Source: Sporosarcina sp. PTS2304
Lineage (GTDB): Bacteria; Bacillota; Bacilli; Bacillales_A; Planococcaceae
DNA length: 64,000 nucleotides
NCBI RefSeq assembly: GCF_003351785.1
Contig: NZ_CP031230.1
Location: 3,262,501 to 3,326,500 of the forward strand
Direction of reading: 5' to 3'
Below are positions 52,290 through 60,764 of this stretch, one piece after another. A program made the translations under genes and the position numbers. The stretch's first letter is position 1. Every line of letters starts with the position of its first letter. A model generated the notes under the pieces. It saw only the letters and a program-made list of their open reading frames with translations. It had not been told where the DNA came from and did not search any database.

Positions 52290-53267
52290 ATGAAGAAAAT
52301 GTGGCAACTGTTGCTGACGGCTATGCTGGCGGTAGTACTGCTGGCAGCATGTAGCAGCGAACCAAAGAAAGAAGAGGCACCAGATTCTGAAAAGACGACG
52401 GAAGAAGTGACGACAGATGAGGTAACGAACACGAGTTATCCATACACACTCACGGATGCGGCAGGAGAAGAAGTGACGTTCGAAAAAGTACCGGAATCAG
52501 TCATTTCCCTACTTCCTAGTAACACAGAAACATTGTTTGCTATTGATGCGGGAAATCGAGTGATCGCAGTTACTGAAAATGACGACTATCCGGAGCAAGT
52601 AGCGGATCTTGATACAGTTGGAGATTACACGGTCAATGTGGAGAAAGTCATTTCATTGCAACCTGAGGTAGTGTTTGCACATGAAATGATGCTTGGCTCT
52701 AGCGAAGAAGGGCTCAATCAAATTCGTAACGCAGGGATCCCTGTCGTAGTCGTGCCGAACGCAGGAACATTTGAAGAAACATATGACACCATTCAAATGA
52801 TAGGCGAAGTGATGGATAAGAACAAAGAGGCGGCAGAAGTAGTGGCAGGCATGCAAGAAAAAGTCGCTGACATAAAAGAAAAAGCAAAGGCCATTACAGA
52901 GAAGAAACGCGTATTCGTTGAAAACTCGGATGAGCCTGAAATTTATGCACCGGGAAAGAATACATTCCCACAGCAATATTTAGAGATGATTAACGCAGAA
53001 AACATCGTGACAGAAGATGGCTGGGTCATGATTAGTCCCGAAACAATTGTCAATGAAAGCCCAGATGTGATCGTTGTCATGTATAGCTACGTACCGGATA
53101 TCGTGGAAAAGATTAAAACGCGTGACGGTTTCGATACAGTGACTGCGGTAAAAGAAGATCAAATTGTACAAGTAGATGAAAACATTACAAGCCGGACCGG
53201 TCCCCGTTTAGCGGAAGGATTAGAAGCTTTTGCGAAGGCGGTATATCCAGAGGTCTTTGGTGAATAA
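52290..53267 (+). CDS. btuF: Cobalamin ABC transporter substrate-binding lipoprotein BtuF
   Basis: 325 residues: signal peptide with lipobox LLAACSS, an acidic linker (about 22-50) and a two-lobed class III binding domain (about 55-325), typical of iron-complex and B12 carriers: VISLLPSNTETLFAIDAG, ISLQPEVVFAHEMML, PETIVNESPDVIVVMYS. Downstream permease and ATPase genes plus the riboswitch identify the ligand as a corrinoid. AAAGGGAGGACAAAAC precedes the ATG. First gene of the eleven-gene operon. Confidence 0.92.
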   Translation: MKKMWQLLLTAMLAVVLLAACSSEPKKEEAPDSEKTTEEVTTDEVTNTSYPYTLTDAAGEEVTFEKVPESVISLLPSNTETLFAIDAGNRVIAVTENDDYPEQVADLDTVGDYTVNVEKVISLQPEVVFAHEMMLGSSEEGLNQIRNAGIPVVVVPNAGTFEETYDTIQMIGEVMDKNKEAAEVVAGMQEKVADIKEKAKAITEKKRVFVENSDEPEIYAPGKNTFPQQYLEMINAENIVTEDGWVMISPETIVNESPDVIVVMYSYVPDIVEKIKTRDGFDTVTAVKEDQIVQVDENITSRTGPRLAEGLEAFAKAVYPEVFGE

Positions 53268-54252
53268 AACATGGCTCGCCTACGCTGTGTCGATTGCCAC
53301 ACTGCTCGTGGCAATTTGGCTCGGTGTATCGATCGGTGCAGTGAAAATACCGATAGAGACGCTATGGAGTAACGATGACGCCACTGCCAGCAATATTTTG
53401 TGGAAAATTCGTATGCCGCGTGTGTTGCTTGCAGGAATAGTGGGGGCGTCACTTGCGATATCGGGAGCTGCATTTCAAGGCTTACTGAAAAATCCATTAG
53501 CAGATCCTTATACCCTCGGAGTGTCATCCGGTGCCTCTGTGGGCGCTGTGATCACACTCTTTTTTACTATTTCTTTGCCCGTTTTAGGCGCCTATACATT
53601 ACCTGTATTTAGTATGATCGGTGCGGCCGCTACGATGTTTGTAGTCATTGGCTTTGCGCGGCTGGTCGATCGTGCCATGAAGATGGAAACGATTATTTTG
53701 ACAGGTATTATTTTTAGTTCATTCCTCGGGTCTGTGTTGTCGTTAATGATCGCTTTGACGCAAGAAGAGTTACGTCAAATTGTTGGCTGGTTACTCGGTA
53801 GCGTGTCGATGCGTGGATGGAATTATATTACGATGGTGTTGCCGTTTTTCATTATGGGTTCTTTAATACTATGGCTCAATCGTAGAGAATTGAATGCGAT
53901 GCTGTTCGGTGAAGAACGTGCCCATCATTTAGGTGTGAACGTCAAACGTCGGAAGCTACAAATTTTACTCGGTGGCTCTGTCTTGACCGGTTCGGCAGTA
54001 GCTGTTTCTGGGACGATCGGTTTTGTCGGCTTAGTCGTACCTCACATGACACGCATGTTGTGGGGATCTGATCACCGGCATGTGCTACCATTGTCATTAT
54101 TCAATGGGGCTGCGTTATTAATTATTTGTGATTTAGTCGCCCGAACGATTATTTCTCCGGCTGAACTACCAGTAGGTGTCATTACGGCATTTATCGGTGC
54201 TCCAGTCTTTGCCTATATTTTTTACAAGCAACGCAGGAAGGGAGCTATGTAG
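53260..54252 (+). CDS. btuC: Cobalamin ABC transporter permease BtuC
   Basis: 330 residues with about ten membrane helices of the FecCD/BtuC family: IRMPRVLLAGIVGASLAISGAAFQGLLKNPLADPYTLGVSSGAS and SGTIGFVGLVVPHMTRMLWGSDHR (the loop that contacts the ATPase). Two BtuC chains form the channel. GTG 53260 has AGAGG five bases upstream and overlaps the btuF stop. Upstream in-frame starts within btuF lack ribosome binding sites. Confidence 0.93.
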   Translation: MNKTWLAYAVSIATLLVAIWLGVSIGAVKIPIETLWSNDDATASNILWKIRMPRVLLAGIVGASLAISGAAFQGLLKNPLADPYTLGVSSGASVGAVITLFFTISLPVLGAYTLPVFSMIGAAATMFVVIGFARLVDRAMKMETIILTGIIFSSFLGSVLSLMIALTQEELRQIVGWLLGSVSMRGWNYITMVLPFFIMGSLILWLNRRELNAMLFGEERAHHLGVNVKRRKLQILLGGSVLTGSAVAVSGTIGFVGLVVPHMTRMLWGSDHRHVLPLSLFNGAALLIICDLVARTIISPAELPVGVITAFIGAPVFAYIFYKQRRKGAM

Positions 54253-54254
54253 AC

Positions 54255-55727
54255 GTGCTACATATAGATCAAGTGTCAGGTGGATATGATAAGAAATTAA
54301 TCGTGCGAAACGTGTCGTTCCACGTGGAAAAAGGAGAAATTCTCGGAATTTTAGGACCGAATGGCAGTGGGAAATCTACATTACTGAAAATTATTTCAGG
54401 AATTTTGCCGAAACAAAACGGTACCGTAACAATAGACGGGAAGCTAGCTTCGTCTTATACACAGAAACAATTTGCGCGAAAAGTGGCAGTGTTACCTCAA
54501 CTTCACGCACATGCCTTTTCGCATACTGTAAAAGATACAGTCGGACTCGGCAGGTACCCATACCAAACGGGATTGTTTTCGAGTTGGTCCGAACAAGACG
54601 AACAGGCTGTCCAAGAAGCGATGCACTATACAGGAATTACTCGTTATGCACATACACCGATTGAATTATTATCTGGTGGCGAACAACAACGGGTATTCGT
54701 AGCACAAGCACTTGCACAGGAAGCACCGATTTTATTGCTGGATGAGCCGACCAATCATTTAGATATTGCTCATCAGCAACAATTATTGGATACGATTCGC
54801 AACCAAGCGCATCAAAAAGGAATTACCGTTATTTCAGTGTTCCATGATATTAATTTGGCGGCGTTGTATTGTGATCGACTGCTGTTACTTCAAAAAGGAG
54901 AAGTAGCAATTATCGGTGAACCGCAAGATGTCGTGTTGGAACGAGAAATTCGAACCGTTTATAACGCGCGTATTAAAACACAACCACATCCCGAGCTGCC
55001 GAAACCTCAAATGACGTTATTGCCTAACTTGCAAGAAGAAACGCAATTATTCCGAGTGAAAAAAGAGGATGTCGTCGTGCGGAGAGATCATGTCTTACTA
55101 CAGGCAACGCAATCATTGAAGACTATTTCTTCAGCTGTGCACAATGCGGGGATGGGGTGGTACCGGACATTTGTTAATCGGGGAGTGAACTTTGATTATC
55201 ATGTGGACGATGTGCAAAAGGAAAATACAGATTTTTTACGGTCGCATAGTTATCATCTGACAGATACGGTAGCGATGATGACAGCAGTTAGTCCAGAGCA
55301 CGTAGAAGTGGAAGAGTTTGCAGGTGATTTTGGTTCGATTGTCGTTGCGGTGACAGCAGGTATTGGCAATGCGGTCGATGTATCCCATTCGTGGCGACGG
55401 GAGCATATTCCTTACGTAGGAACGATTAATACGTGGGTATTCATTAACGGTGCATTATCCGAGGAAGCGTTCGTTCAGGCGATGATTACAGCGACAGAAG
55501 CAAAAACGAAAGCATTGCAAGATGAAACCGTACTCGATCCTGAGTCGGGCACGATTGCGACAGGTACGTCAACAGATAGTTTATTAATCGCCTCTACACA
55601 GCAAGGAAACTGCATCCCTTATGCGGGGCCGATTACGCAACTAGGAAAATTAATCGGTCGCGGAGTGTATGAATGTACAGTACGTGCTATTCACTCCTAT
55701 CGTCAGGCGAAGGAGGAGTTTCAGTGA
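54255..55727 (+). CDS. Fusion of BtuD-type ATPase and CbiZ adenosylcobinamide amidohydrolase
   Basis: 490 residues. The first about 250 form the ABC ATPase: Walker A GPNGSGKST, signature LSGGEQQR, Walker B ILLLDEPTNHLD, switch histidine in SVFHDINLAALYC. The last about 220 form a CbiZ domain (SSAVHNAGMGWYRTFVNRGVNFDYHVDD, MMTAVSPEHVEV, VAVTAGIGNAVDVSHSWR, TGTSTDSLLIAS). CbiZ cuts the aminopropanol arm off adenosylcobinamide to give cobyric acid, so pseudo-B12 and similar corrinoids can be rebuilt. The fusion physically couples import with remodelling; B. subtilis YvrA is, from memory, organised similarly. Start is GTG 54255. Confidence 0.92.
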   Translation: MLHIDQVSGGYDKKLIVRNVSFHVEKGEILGILGPNGSGKSTLLKIISGILPKQNGTVTIDGKLASSYTQKQFARKVAVLPQLHAHAFSHTVKDTVGLGRYPYQTGLFSSWSEQDEQAVQEAMHYTGITRYAHTPIELLSGGEQQRVFVAQALAQEAPILLLDEPTNHLDIAHQQQLLDTIRNQAHQKGITVISVFHDINLAALYCDRLLLLQKGEVAIIGEPQDVVLEREIRTVYNARIKTQPHPELPKPQMTLLPNLQEETQLFRVKKEDVVVRRDHVLLQATQSLKTISSAVHNAGMGWYRTFVNRGVNFDYHVDDVQKENTDFLRSHSYHLTDTVAMMTAVSPEHVEVEEFAGDFGSIVVAVTAGIGNAVDVSHSWRREHIPYVGTINTWVFINGALSEEAFVQAMITATEAKTKALQDETVLDPESGTIATGTSTDSLLIASTQQGNCIPYAGPITQLGKLIGRGVYECTVRAIHSYRQAKEEFQ

Positions 55728-56680
55728 TTCCCGCACATTTTATCGCCATCGCAATCGGCATGGTGCTAGATCGACTGATTGGCGATCCTCCGAGTTGGCC
55801 GCATCCTGTGAAATGGATTGGCACAATGATTGGAAATTTGACGAAGAGGTTGAATAAAGGAAATATGCGAACGTTCAAAGGCGCGCTGTTATGGCTCGTC
55901 ATTTGTGGCACTACATTTATGTTGGTCATCTGGCTTGTAAGTATCGCGTACCGATTACATGTAGTCGCTGGAATTGGGGTAGAAGCGATACTCATTGCCA
56001 CTGGGCTTGCGCAAAAGAGTTTGAAAGAGGCGGCGATGGATGTCTATGATCCGCTACAGCGTGGAGATATAAAAGAAGCGCGTGAAAAACTTAGTTGGAT
56101 TGTCGGGCGGGACACGAAGACACTCGATGCTTCAGGAATTTCACGGGCAGCGATTGAGACGGTATCGGAAAATTCGTCAGACGGCGTCACGGCCCCTTTG
56201 TTTTGGGCTTTCTTGTTGGGCGCACCTGGTTTGTGGCTGTACAAAGCGGCTAATACACTCGATTCGATGGTAGGGTACAAAGATGAGCGTTATGACAAAT
56301 TCGGTAAAGTATCTGCGCGGATGGACGATTTGCTGAATATCATTCCGTCACGGTTGACAGGTGTATTGATCATTTTATTTACCCCCAATGAAGGTGGATA
56401 TCCTCTTCGGAAACGGCTCCGTGAGTGGTGGCGTGATGCGCAACGTCATATGAGCCCGAACAGTGGCTATTTAGAAGCGGCTACTGCTTGGCAATTGAAT
56501 GTCCGGCTGGGCGGGAAAAATAGTTATCGTGGTGTAGTATCTGAACGAGCTACCATCGGTCCACCAGTCGTCGCAAATGCCTCTCACATCCGTTCAGCTT
56601 GTAGACAAATGCAAGCCGTCTCGTGGGTTTTTTGGTTAGTTTGTACGGTGATAGGAGTGTGGTTGTATGTCGTTGCCTGA
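55724..56680 (+). CDS. cbiB: Adenosylcobinamide-phosphate synthase CbiB
   Basis: 318 residues, an integral membrane enzyme with about five hydrophobic segments. Hallmarks: LDRLIGDPPSWPHPVKWIG, DARE-like EAREKLSWIVGRDTKTLD, ETVSENSSDGVTAPLFWA and NTLDSMVGYKDERYDKFG. It joins cobyric acid with aminopropanol phosphate made by CobD, giving cobinamide phosphate. GTG 55724 has AAGGAGG seven bases upstream and overlaps the preceding stop; a longer start at 55673 lacks a ribosome binding site. Confidence 0.94.
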   Translation: MIPAHFIAIAIGMVLDRLIGDPPSWPHPVKWIGTMIGNLTKRLNKGNMRTFKGALLWLVICGTTFMLVIWLVSIAYRLHVVAGIGVEAILIATGLAQKSLKEAAMDVYDPLQRGDIKEAREKLSWIVGRDTKTLDASGISRAAIETVSENSSDGVTAPLFWAFLLGAPGLWLYKAANTLDSMVGYKDERYDKFGKVSARMDDLLNIIPSRLTGVLIILFTPNEGGYPLRKRLREWWRDAQRHMSPNSGYLEAATAWQLNVRLGGKNSYRGVVSERATIGPPVVANASHIRSACRQMQAVSWVFWLVCTVIGVWLYVVA

Positions 56681-57737
56681 ACACGGTGCGAATAGCGTGC
56701 GGCTATATGAGTCAATGGATTTACCAGTACCGGACAGGATACTGGATTTCAGTGAGAACTGTAATCCGGCGGGCCCTCCAGCGGCTGTAAAAGAAGCATG
56801 GACAGATCTATTGTCTACGATTACAAGTTATCCCGATCCAGACGGTCAGCCGTTTAAAACAGCAGTTGCAACTTTTCATCACGTAGATGAGCAGTGGGTT
56901 GTTGTCGGAAATGGCGCGGCGGAATTATTGTCGTTGCTGGCACGACGTTATCGAGGCAAGTGTGTGTTGCTAATTGATCCGACATTTTCCGAATATCGCG
57001 CAACACTGCAAGCGGTGGGAGCGGAAGTGGTGTCGATTCAAGCAGAGGAAGCAGATGATTTTCGTTTGCCGATAGCGCGCATTGTCGATACGTTACCGAA
57101 AGTGGCGGCTGTTTATTTATGCACGCCGAATAACCCGACAGGAATTTTGCCTTCAGCGGAAGAATTGATGACCGTAGTGGAAGCGGCAAAACGTAGCGGA
57201 ACAGAAGTAGTATTGGATGAAGCGTTTATAGACTTTGTCGATGAAAGCCGCTCGTTCATCCATCATCTACAAAACTATTCGCACGTGATCGTCGTGCGTT
57301 CCATGACGAAAATGTATGCTATTCCGGGCATTCGTTTAGGCTATATAGTGGCCCATCCGAAAATTGTTACCACGATAAAAGGTGCGGCCTCTCATTGGCA
57401 TGTCAATGGGGTGGCGGCTGAAATTGGCGTATTATGTTTACGTGAACGAAGCTACTGCGAGTCTGCAATTGTTCATGCGCGAACAGAGCGGCAAAAGATG
57501 ACGGAGTATTTACGTGCCTCCCGTTGTCGGGTCATCGATTCAGTAGCTAACTATATAATCTTTGCACCACGGGAAGCGCAACTGTTATACCGTCATTTAC
57601 TTTCCAAAGGAATCGTTTTGCGTCACTCGGAAAACTTCCGTGGCATGGACGGTAGGTGGTTGCGTGTCGGCATGAAGTCAACAGAACAGATGATTATATT
57701 GCGAGAGGAGATGACCAAATGGTTCGAGGAACAGTAA
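56667..57737 (+). CDS. cobD: L-threonine-O-3-phosphate decarboxylase CobD
   Basis: 356 residues, PLP-dependent class I/II fold like histidinol-phosphate aminotransferase: LDFSENCNPAGPP, VVGNGAAELLSLLAR, LCTPNNPTGILPS, and the PLP lysine in VRSMTKMYAIPGIRLGY. Family members in cobalamin loci decarboxylate threonine phosphate to (R)-1-amino-2-propanol phosphate, the linker used by CbiB. The gene overlaps cbiB by 14 bases. Alone it could be mistaken for HisC; the operon supports CobD. Confidence 0.92.
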   Translation: MSLPEHGANSVRLYESMDLPVPDRILDFSENCNPAGPPAAVKEAWTDLLSTITSYPDPDGQPFKTAVATFHHVDEQWVVVGNGAAELLSLLARRYRGKCVLLIDPTFSEYRATLQAVGAEVVSIQAEEADDFRLPIARIVDTLPKVAAVYLCTPNNPTGILPSAEELMTVVEAAKRSGTEVVLDEAFIDFVDESRSFIHHLQNYSHVIVVRSMTKMYAIPGIRLGYIVAHPKIVTTIKGAASHWHVNGVAAEIGVLCLRERSYCESAIVHARTERQKMTEYLRASRCRVIDSVANYIIFAPREAQLLYRHLLSKGIVLRHSENFRGMDGRWLRVGMKSTEQMIILREEMTKWFEEQ

Positions 57738-58288
57738 CATTTATTAGTGGCGGCGCACGCAGCGGAAAAAGTGCATACGCAGAAAAAATACTCGTTGCAC
57801 AACCCGGTCGTCTCGTCTACATCGCATCAGGTGTAGCGGCTGATTCCGAAATGAAAGAACGGATTGCGAAACATCAGAACGATCGCAAACTAGATGATTG
57901 GCATACGATCGAACAGCCGGTGGACATCCATCGTACGCTACCTTTTCTGCAAGAAGGAGACTTAGTGTTATGGGATTGTATGACAACTTGGCTGGCCAAT
58001 GAACTGTATGAAGGCTATGACACGGGCGATCCTTGTTGGCGTCGTGTAGGGTGTCTGGAAATGAAAGCGGAGCAATTGCTGCAGACGATCGGACAAATAA
58101 GCGAACGCGTCACTTCATTTGTGATCGTGTCCAATGAAGTGTTAGATGAGTGGTCAGATTATGGCGAAGAGACGCAACGGTATCGAAAAACAATTGGTCT
58201 ATTGCACCAGCGTTTAGTAGCACTTTGTGATGTAGCGATTGAAATGGATCATGGCATACCTGTCGTCTGGAAAGGGGAGTCACCATGA
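57719..58288 (+). CDS. cobU: Adenosylcobinamide kinase/guanylyltransferase CobU
   Basis: 189 residues. P-loop GGARSGKSAYAE at the N-terminus, the RIAKHQNDRKLDDWHTIEQP segment with the histidine that accepts GMP, and DCMTTWLANEL. The late NEVGxGIVP motif is changed here (VSNEVLDEWSDYG). It phosphorylates adenosylcobinamide and adds GMP to give AdoCbi-GDP. GAGAGGAG lies nine bases before ATG 57719; it overlaps cobD by 19 bases. A second CobU-like gene lies later in the operon. Confidence 0.9.
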   Translation: MVRGTVTFISGGARSGKSAYAEKILVAQPGRLVYIASGVAADSEMKERIAKHQNDRKLDDWHTIEQPVDIHRTLPFLQEGDLVLWDCMTTWLANELYEGYDTGDPCWRRVGCLEMKAEQLLQTIGQISERVTSFVIVSNEVLDEWSDYGEETQRYRKTIGLLHQRLVALCDVAIEMDHGIPVVWKGESP

Positions 58289-59103
58289 ATGGATTGATCG
58301 TCGTCGGCACAGCATCGGACGTAGGAAAAACAATGATTTGCCTAGCATTATGCCGAATTCTTTCCAATGAAGGGCGTAACGTTGCTCCTTTCAAATCCCA
58401 AAACATGTCGGGCTTTTCGGTGACGTTGCCGAACGGTTGTGAAATCAGTCGTTCGCAATTCCAGCAAGCACAAGCGGCGCGTACGGAGCCGATGGTAGAA
58501 ATGAATCCGATTTTATTGAAACCGACAACGGCTTTGCAGTCGGACGTCATCTTACTCGGTAAGCCACTCATCACAATGGATGGTCAAAAATTTCGGGAGC
58601 AATTATACGACAAAGGGCTACATACGATTAAGCAGTCTTTACGTACACTTTCGGAGCGCTACGAGACGGTCATTATAGAAGGGGCAGGGAGTACCGCGGA
58701 AGTGAATTTGATGGATCGTGAATTGACGAATATGCGCGTGGCGGAACTTGCGGACGTACCTGCATTGTTAGTGGCGGACATTTCTAAAGGTGGGGCCATT
58801 GCATCCATCATCGGTACATTGCAATTATTGTCTCCTGAAAGACGACAGCGTGTGAAAGCGATTATTATTAATAAATTTTACGGGGAGTTATCTTACTTCC
58901 AAGATGGCGTACAATTTATCGAAAACTTTACAGGCATTCCAGTCGCAGGGGTCATTCCTGTTCTTGAACAGCATGGCATCGTAGAAGAAGACATGGAACG
59001 CGAGACGAAACCCGCGGCTGACGGAGTGGATGTTTATGAACAATGGGCTGAACACGTACAGAAACATCTCAATTGGCCATTGATCCAGTCGATTTTGGCG
59101 TAA
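58285..59103 (+). CDS. CobQ-like protein without the glutaminase domain
   Basis: 272 residues, matching only the N-terminal ATP-binding (dethiobiotin-synthetase-like) domain of cobyric acid synthase: GTASDVGKTMICLAL (P-loop), PFKSQNMSGFSV and EGAGSTAEVNLMDRELTNMRVAELADVPALLVADISKGG-type text. Normal CobQ is about 490-510 residues with a C-terminal class I glutamine amidotransferase domain; here the stop is followed 13 bases later by cobS, with no remnant of that domain. It may use free ammonia, borrow a glutaminase, or do another job. Start ATG overlaps the cobU stop. Confidence 0.85.
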   Translation: MNGLIVVGTASDVGKTMICLALCRILSNEGRNVAPFKSQNMSGFSVTLPNGCEISRSQFQQAQAARTEPMVEMNPILLKPTTALQSDVILLGKPLITMDGQKFREQLYDKGLHTIKQSLRTLSERYETVIIEGAGSTAEVNLMDRELTNMRVAELADVPALLVADISKGGAIASIIGTLQLLSPERRQRVKAIIINKFYGELSYFQDGVQFIENFTGIPVAGVIPVLEQHGIVEEDMERETKPAADGVDVYEQWAEHVQKHLNWPLIQSILA

Positions 59104-59115
59104 AGGAGCGAGAAC

Positions 59116-59880
59116 ATGAATAGCATTTTATTAGCGCTCCAATTTTTCACTTCATTGCCTGTTCGTATAGAAATACCGCTCGGGAAAAAAGAAGTATCAG
59201 GCATGTACATGGCACTACCTATTATCGGCGGGGCCATTGGCTTGTTGCTCGCGGGAACGGCTTATGCCACGGTAGAGTTCAATAGTTTCCTTGCGGCGAT
59301 GCTCATACTGCTTGTCGGATTGATCGCGACGGGTGGCTTGCATGTGGACGGCTTTGCAGATTTAGGCGATGCGTTTTTCTCTTATCAAGACCGTGAAAAA
59401 CGTCTGACGATTATGGATGATCCGAGACTGGGAGCATTTGGTACGTTGTCGTTAGTCGTATTGTTAGGGTTGAAAATTGGTTTATTTATCGAGATTGTCA
59501 CACTAGCGCACGGGTGGCTGTTTCTTGTCATCGTGCCTATCCTATCGAGGGCTAGCGTTGTATTGTATTTCACCTTAACTGACACTGCGAAACAAAGCGG
59601 CATGGCGCACTTTTTCAAGCGACATTTTTTGCGGAAGCGAATGGTAGTTGTAGCTAGTGTGAGCAGTTTACTCGCGATTAGTGTGCTTAGTGCAGTGTCT
59701 ACATCGATTCTGTTAATCCCAGTTCTGATACTTGTTATGGCATTCGCAATTTGGCTTTATCGCCACTTTTCCATCAAGCATTTCGGTGGTGTGACAGGCG
59801 ATTTGTGTGGCGCGTTCATTGAAGGGATGGAGGTGTTATTATGGCTCGTCCTTATCGTTTATTTTTCATTCGCCATTTAA
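59116..59880 (+). CDS. cobS: Adenosylcobinamide-GDP ribazoletransferase CobS
   Basis: 254 residues, a multi-pass membrane enzyme: LALQFFTSLPVRI at the start, GGLHVDGFADLGDAFFSYQDREKRLTIMDDPRLGAFG (metal- and substrate-binding aspartates) and a late HFGGVTGDLCGAFIE. It joins alpha-ribazole (phosphate) to AdoCbi-GDP, completing the nucleotide loop. AAAGGAGCGAGAAC precedes the ATG. cobC starts 39 bases before its stop. Confidence 0.94.
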   Translation: MNSILLALQFFTSLPVRIEIPLGKKEVSGMYMALPIIGGAIGLLLAGTAYATVEFNSFLAAMLILLVGLIATGGLHVDGFADLGDAFFSYQDREKRLTIMDDPRLGAFGTLSLVVLLGLKIGLFIEIVTLAHGWLFLVIVPILSRASVVLYFTLTDTAKQSGMAHFFKRHFLRKRMVVVASVSSLLAISVLSAVSTSILLIPVLILVMAFAIWLYRHFSIKHFGGVTGDLCGAFIEGMEVLLWLVLIVYFSFAI

Positions 59881-60434
59881 CAACGGTGGGCAATGAAAAA
59901 CGGCAATATTGTGGGTGGACGGATAGCGAGTTAGTTCAAGCAACAGGAGAAGCGATTGAATTTCCGGTTATTGTAGAAAGAGTAGTCGGTAGTGATTTGA
60001 CTAGAACACGTCAAACAGCAGCAATTTATTTTCCGGATGCGGCATATGTTGAAGATCATCGTTTGCGCGAGTGTCATTTCGGAGATTTTGAAGAAAAGAC
60101 GTATGATGAGTTAAAAGACGATCAAGACTACCGGAACTGGCTGGAAGATCCGTGGCGAGTGGCAGCGCGTAATGGGGAAACACTGCAACAAGTGAAGTCA
60201 CGGGTACTCGAAGCGTTAGATGATTTGCCGAATGATACGGTCGTCGTGACGCATGGTGGAGTAATTCGTTTACTTCTCGAAGCATTCGCTACGGATTCGC
60301 GATCGTTTTGGGAGTGGCAAGTAGACAATGGCTCCATTTGGCAATTCGAGTGGGCAGACGAGCGACAATGGAAGGAGCGAGCGCGGTGCACGTCATTATC
60401 GGAGGTGCCTATAACGGCAAAACAGAGTATGTAA
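59841..60434 (+). CDS. cobC: Histidine phosphatase CobC (alpha-ribazole phosphatase)
   Basis: 197 residues of the phosphoglycerate-mutase-like family. Catalytic histidine in FIRHLTTVGNEK, arginine in GSDLTRTRQTA, glutamate region RECHFGDFEEKTYDEL and the second histidine in VVTHGGVIRLL. It removes phosphate from alpha-ribazole-5'-phosphate or adenosylcobalamin phosphate. Context supports CobC over other phosphatases. It overlaps both cobS and the next gene; GGAGGTG precedes the ATG. Confidence 0.9.
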   Translation: MARPYRLFFIRHLTTVGNEKRQYCGWTDSELVQATGEAIEFPVIVERVVGSDLTRTRQTAAIYFPDAAYVEDHRLRECHFGDFEEKTYDELKDDQDYRNWLEDPWRVAARNGETLQQVKSRVLEALDDLPNDTVVVTHGGVIRLLLEAFATDSRSFWEWQVDNGSIWQFEWADERQWKERARCTSLSEVPITAKQSM

Positions 60435-60763
60435 GGCGCTTAGTTGGCGATCAGAAGGTAGAGTTTTGTACAATGGAAACAGCGGCGATGGCGGACGGTC
60501 GATTGGTAATAGTGGGCTTATTGGACTGGCTTAGACAGACCGAGATGGATGAAGCGCAAAGTTTACAAGCGGTGCGCGATGTAATTGAACCCGACACGAT
60601 TTTCATTTTGACTGAGGTAGGTCGCGGCATCGTACCGTTCGAAGCAGAGCAACGTGAATTACGTGATCAGTGCGGACGGCTCTATCAGTATTTATTTGCA
60701 CAAGCAATAGAGGTTACGAGAGTTTGGTACGGTATCCCCCAACAAATCAAAGGAGTGAAGTGA
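60386..60763 (+). CDS. Second CobU-like P-loop protein, short form
   Basis: 125 residues with a CobU-type P-loop, IIGGAYNGKTEYVRRLV, and the CobU C-terminal pattern TEVGRGIVPFEAEQRELRDQCGRLYQ followed by YGIPQQIKG. It lacks the RIxxHxxxR..W segment that carries the GMP-accepting histidine, present in the other CobU (58 kb). GTG 60386 has GGAAGGAG eight bases upstream; a longer in-frame ATG start at 60308 would sit in cobC. The kinase reaction, but not guanylylation, seems possible. Operon position and overlap suggest a working protein. Confidence 0.78.
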   Translation: MHVIIGGAYNGKTEYVRRLVGDQKVEFCTMETAAMADGRLVIVGLLDWLRQTEMDEAQSLQAVRDVIEPDTIFILTEVGRGIVPFEAEQRELRDQCGRLYQYLFAQAIEVTRVWYGIPQQIKGVK

Positions 60764-60764
60764 G

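Noticed and set aside
58285..59103. Frameshifted full-length cobQ
   Set aside because: The stop is followed after 13 bases by a well-supported cobS start, leaving no room for the missing domain.
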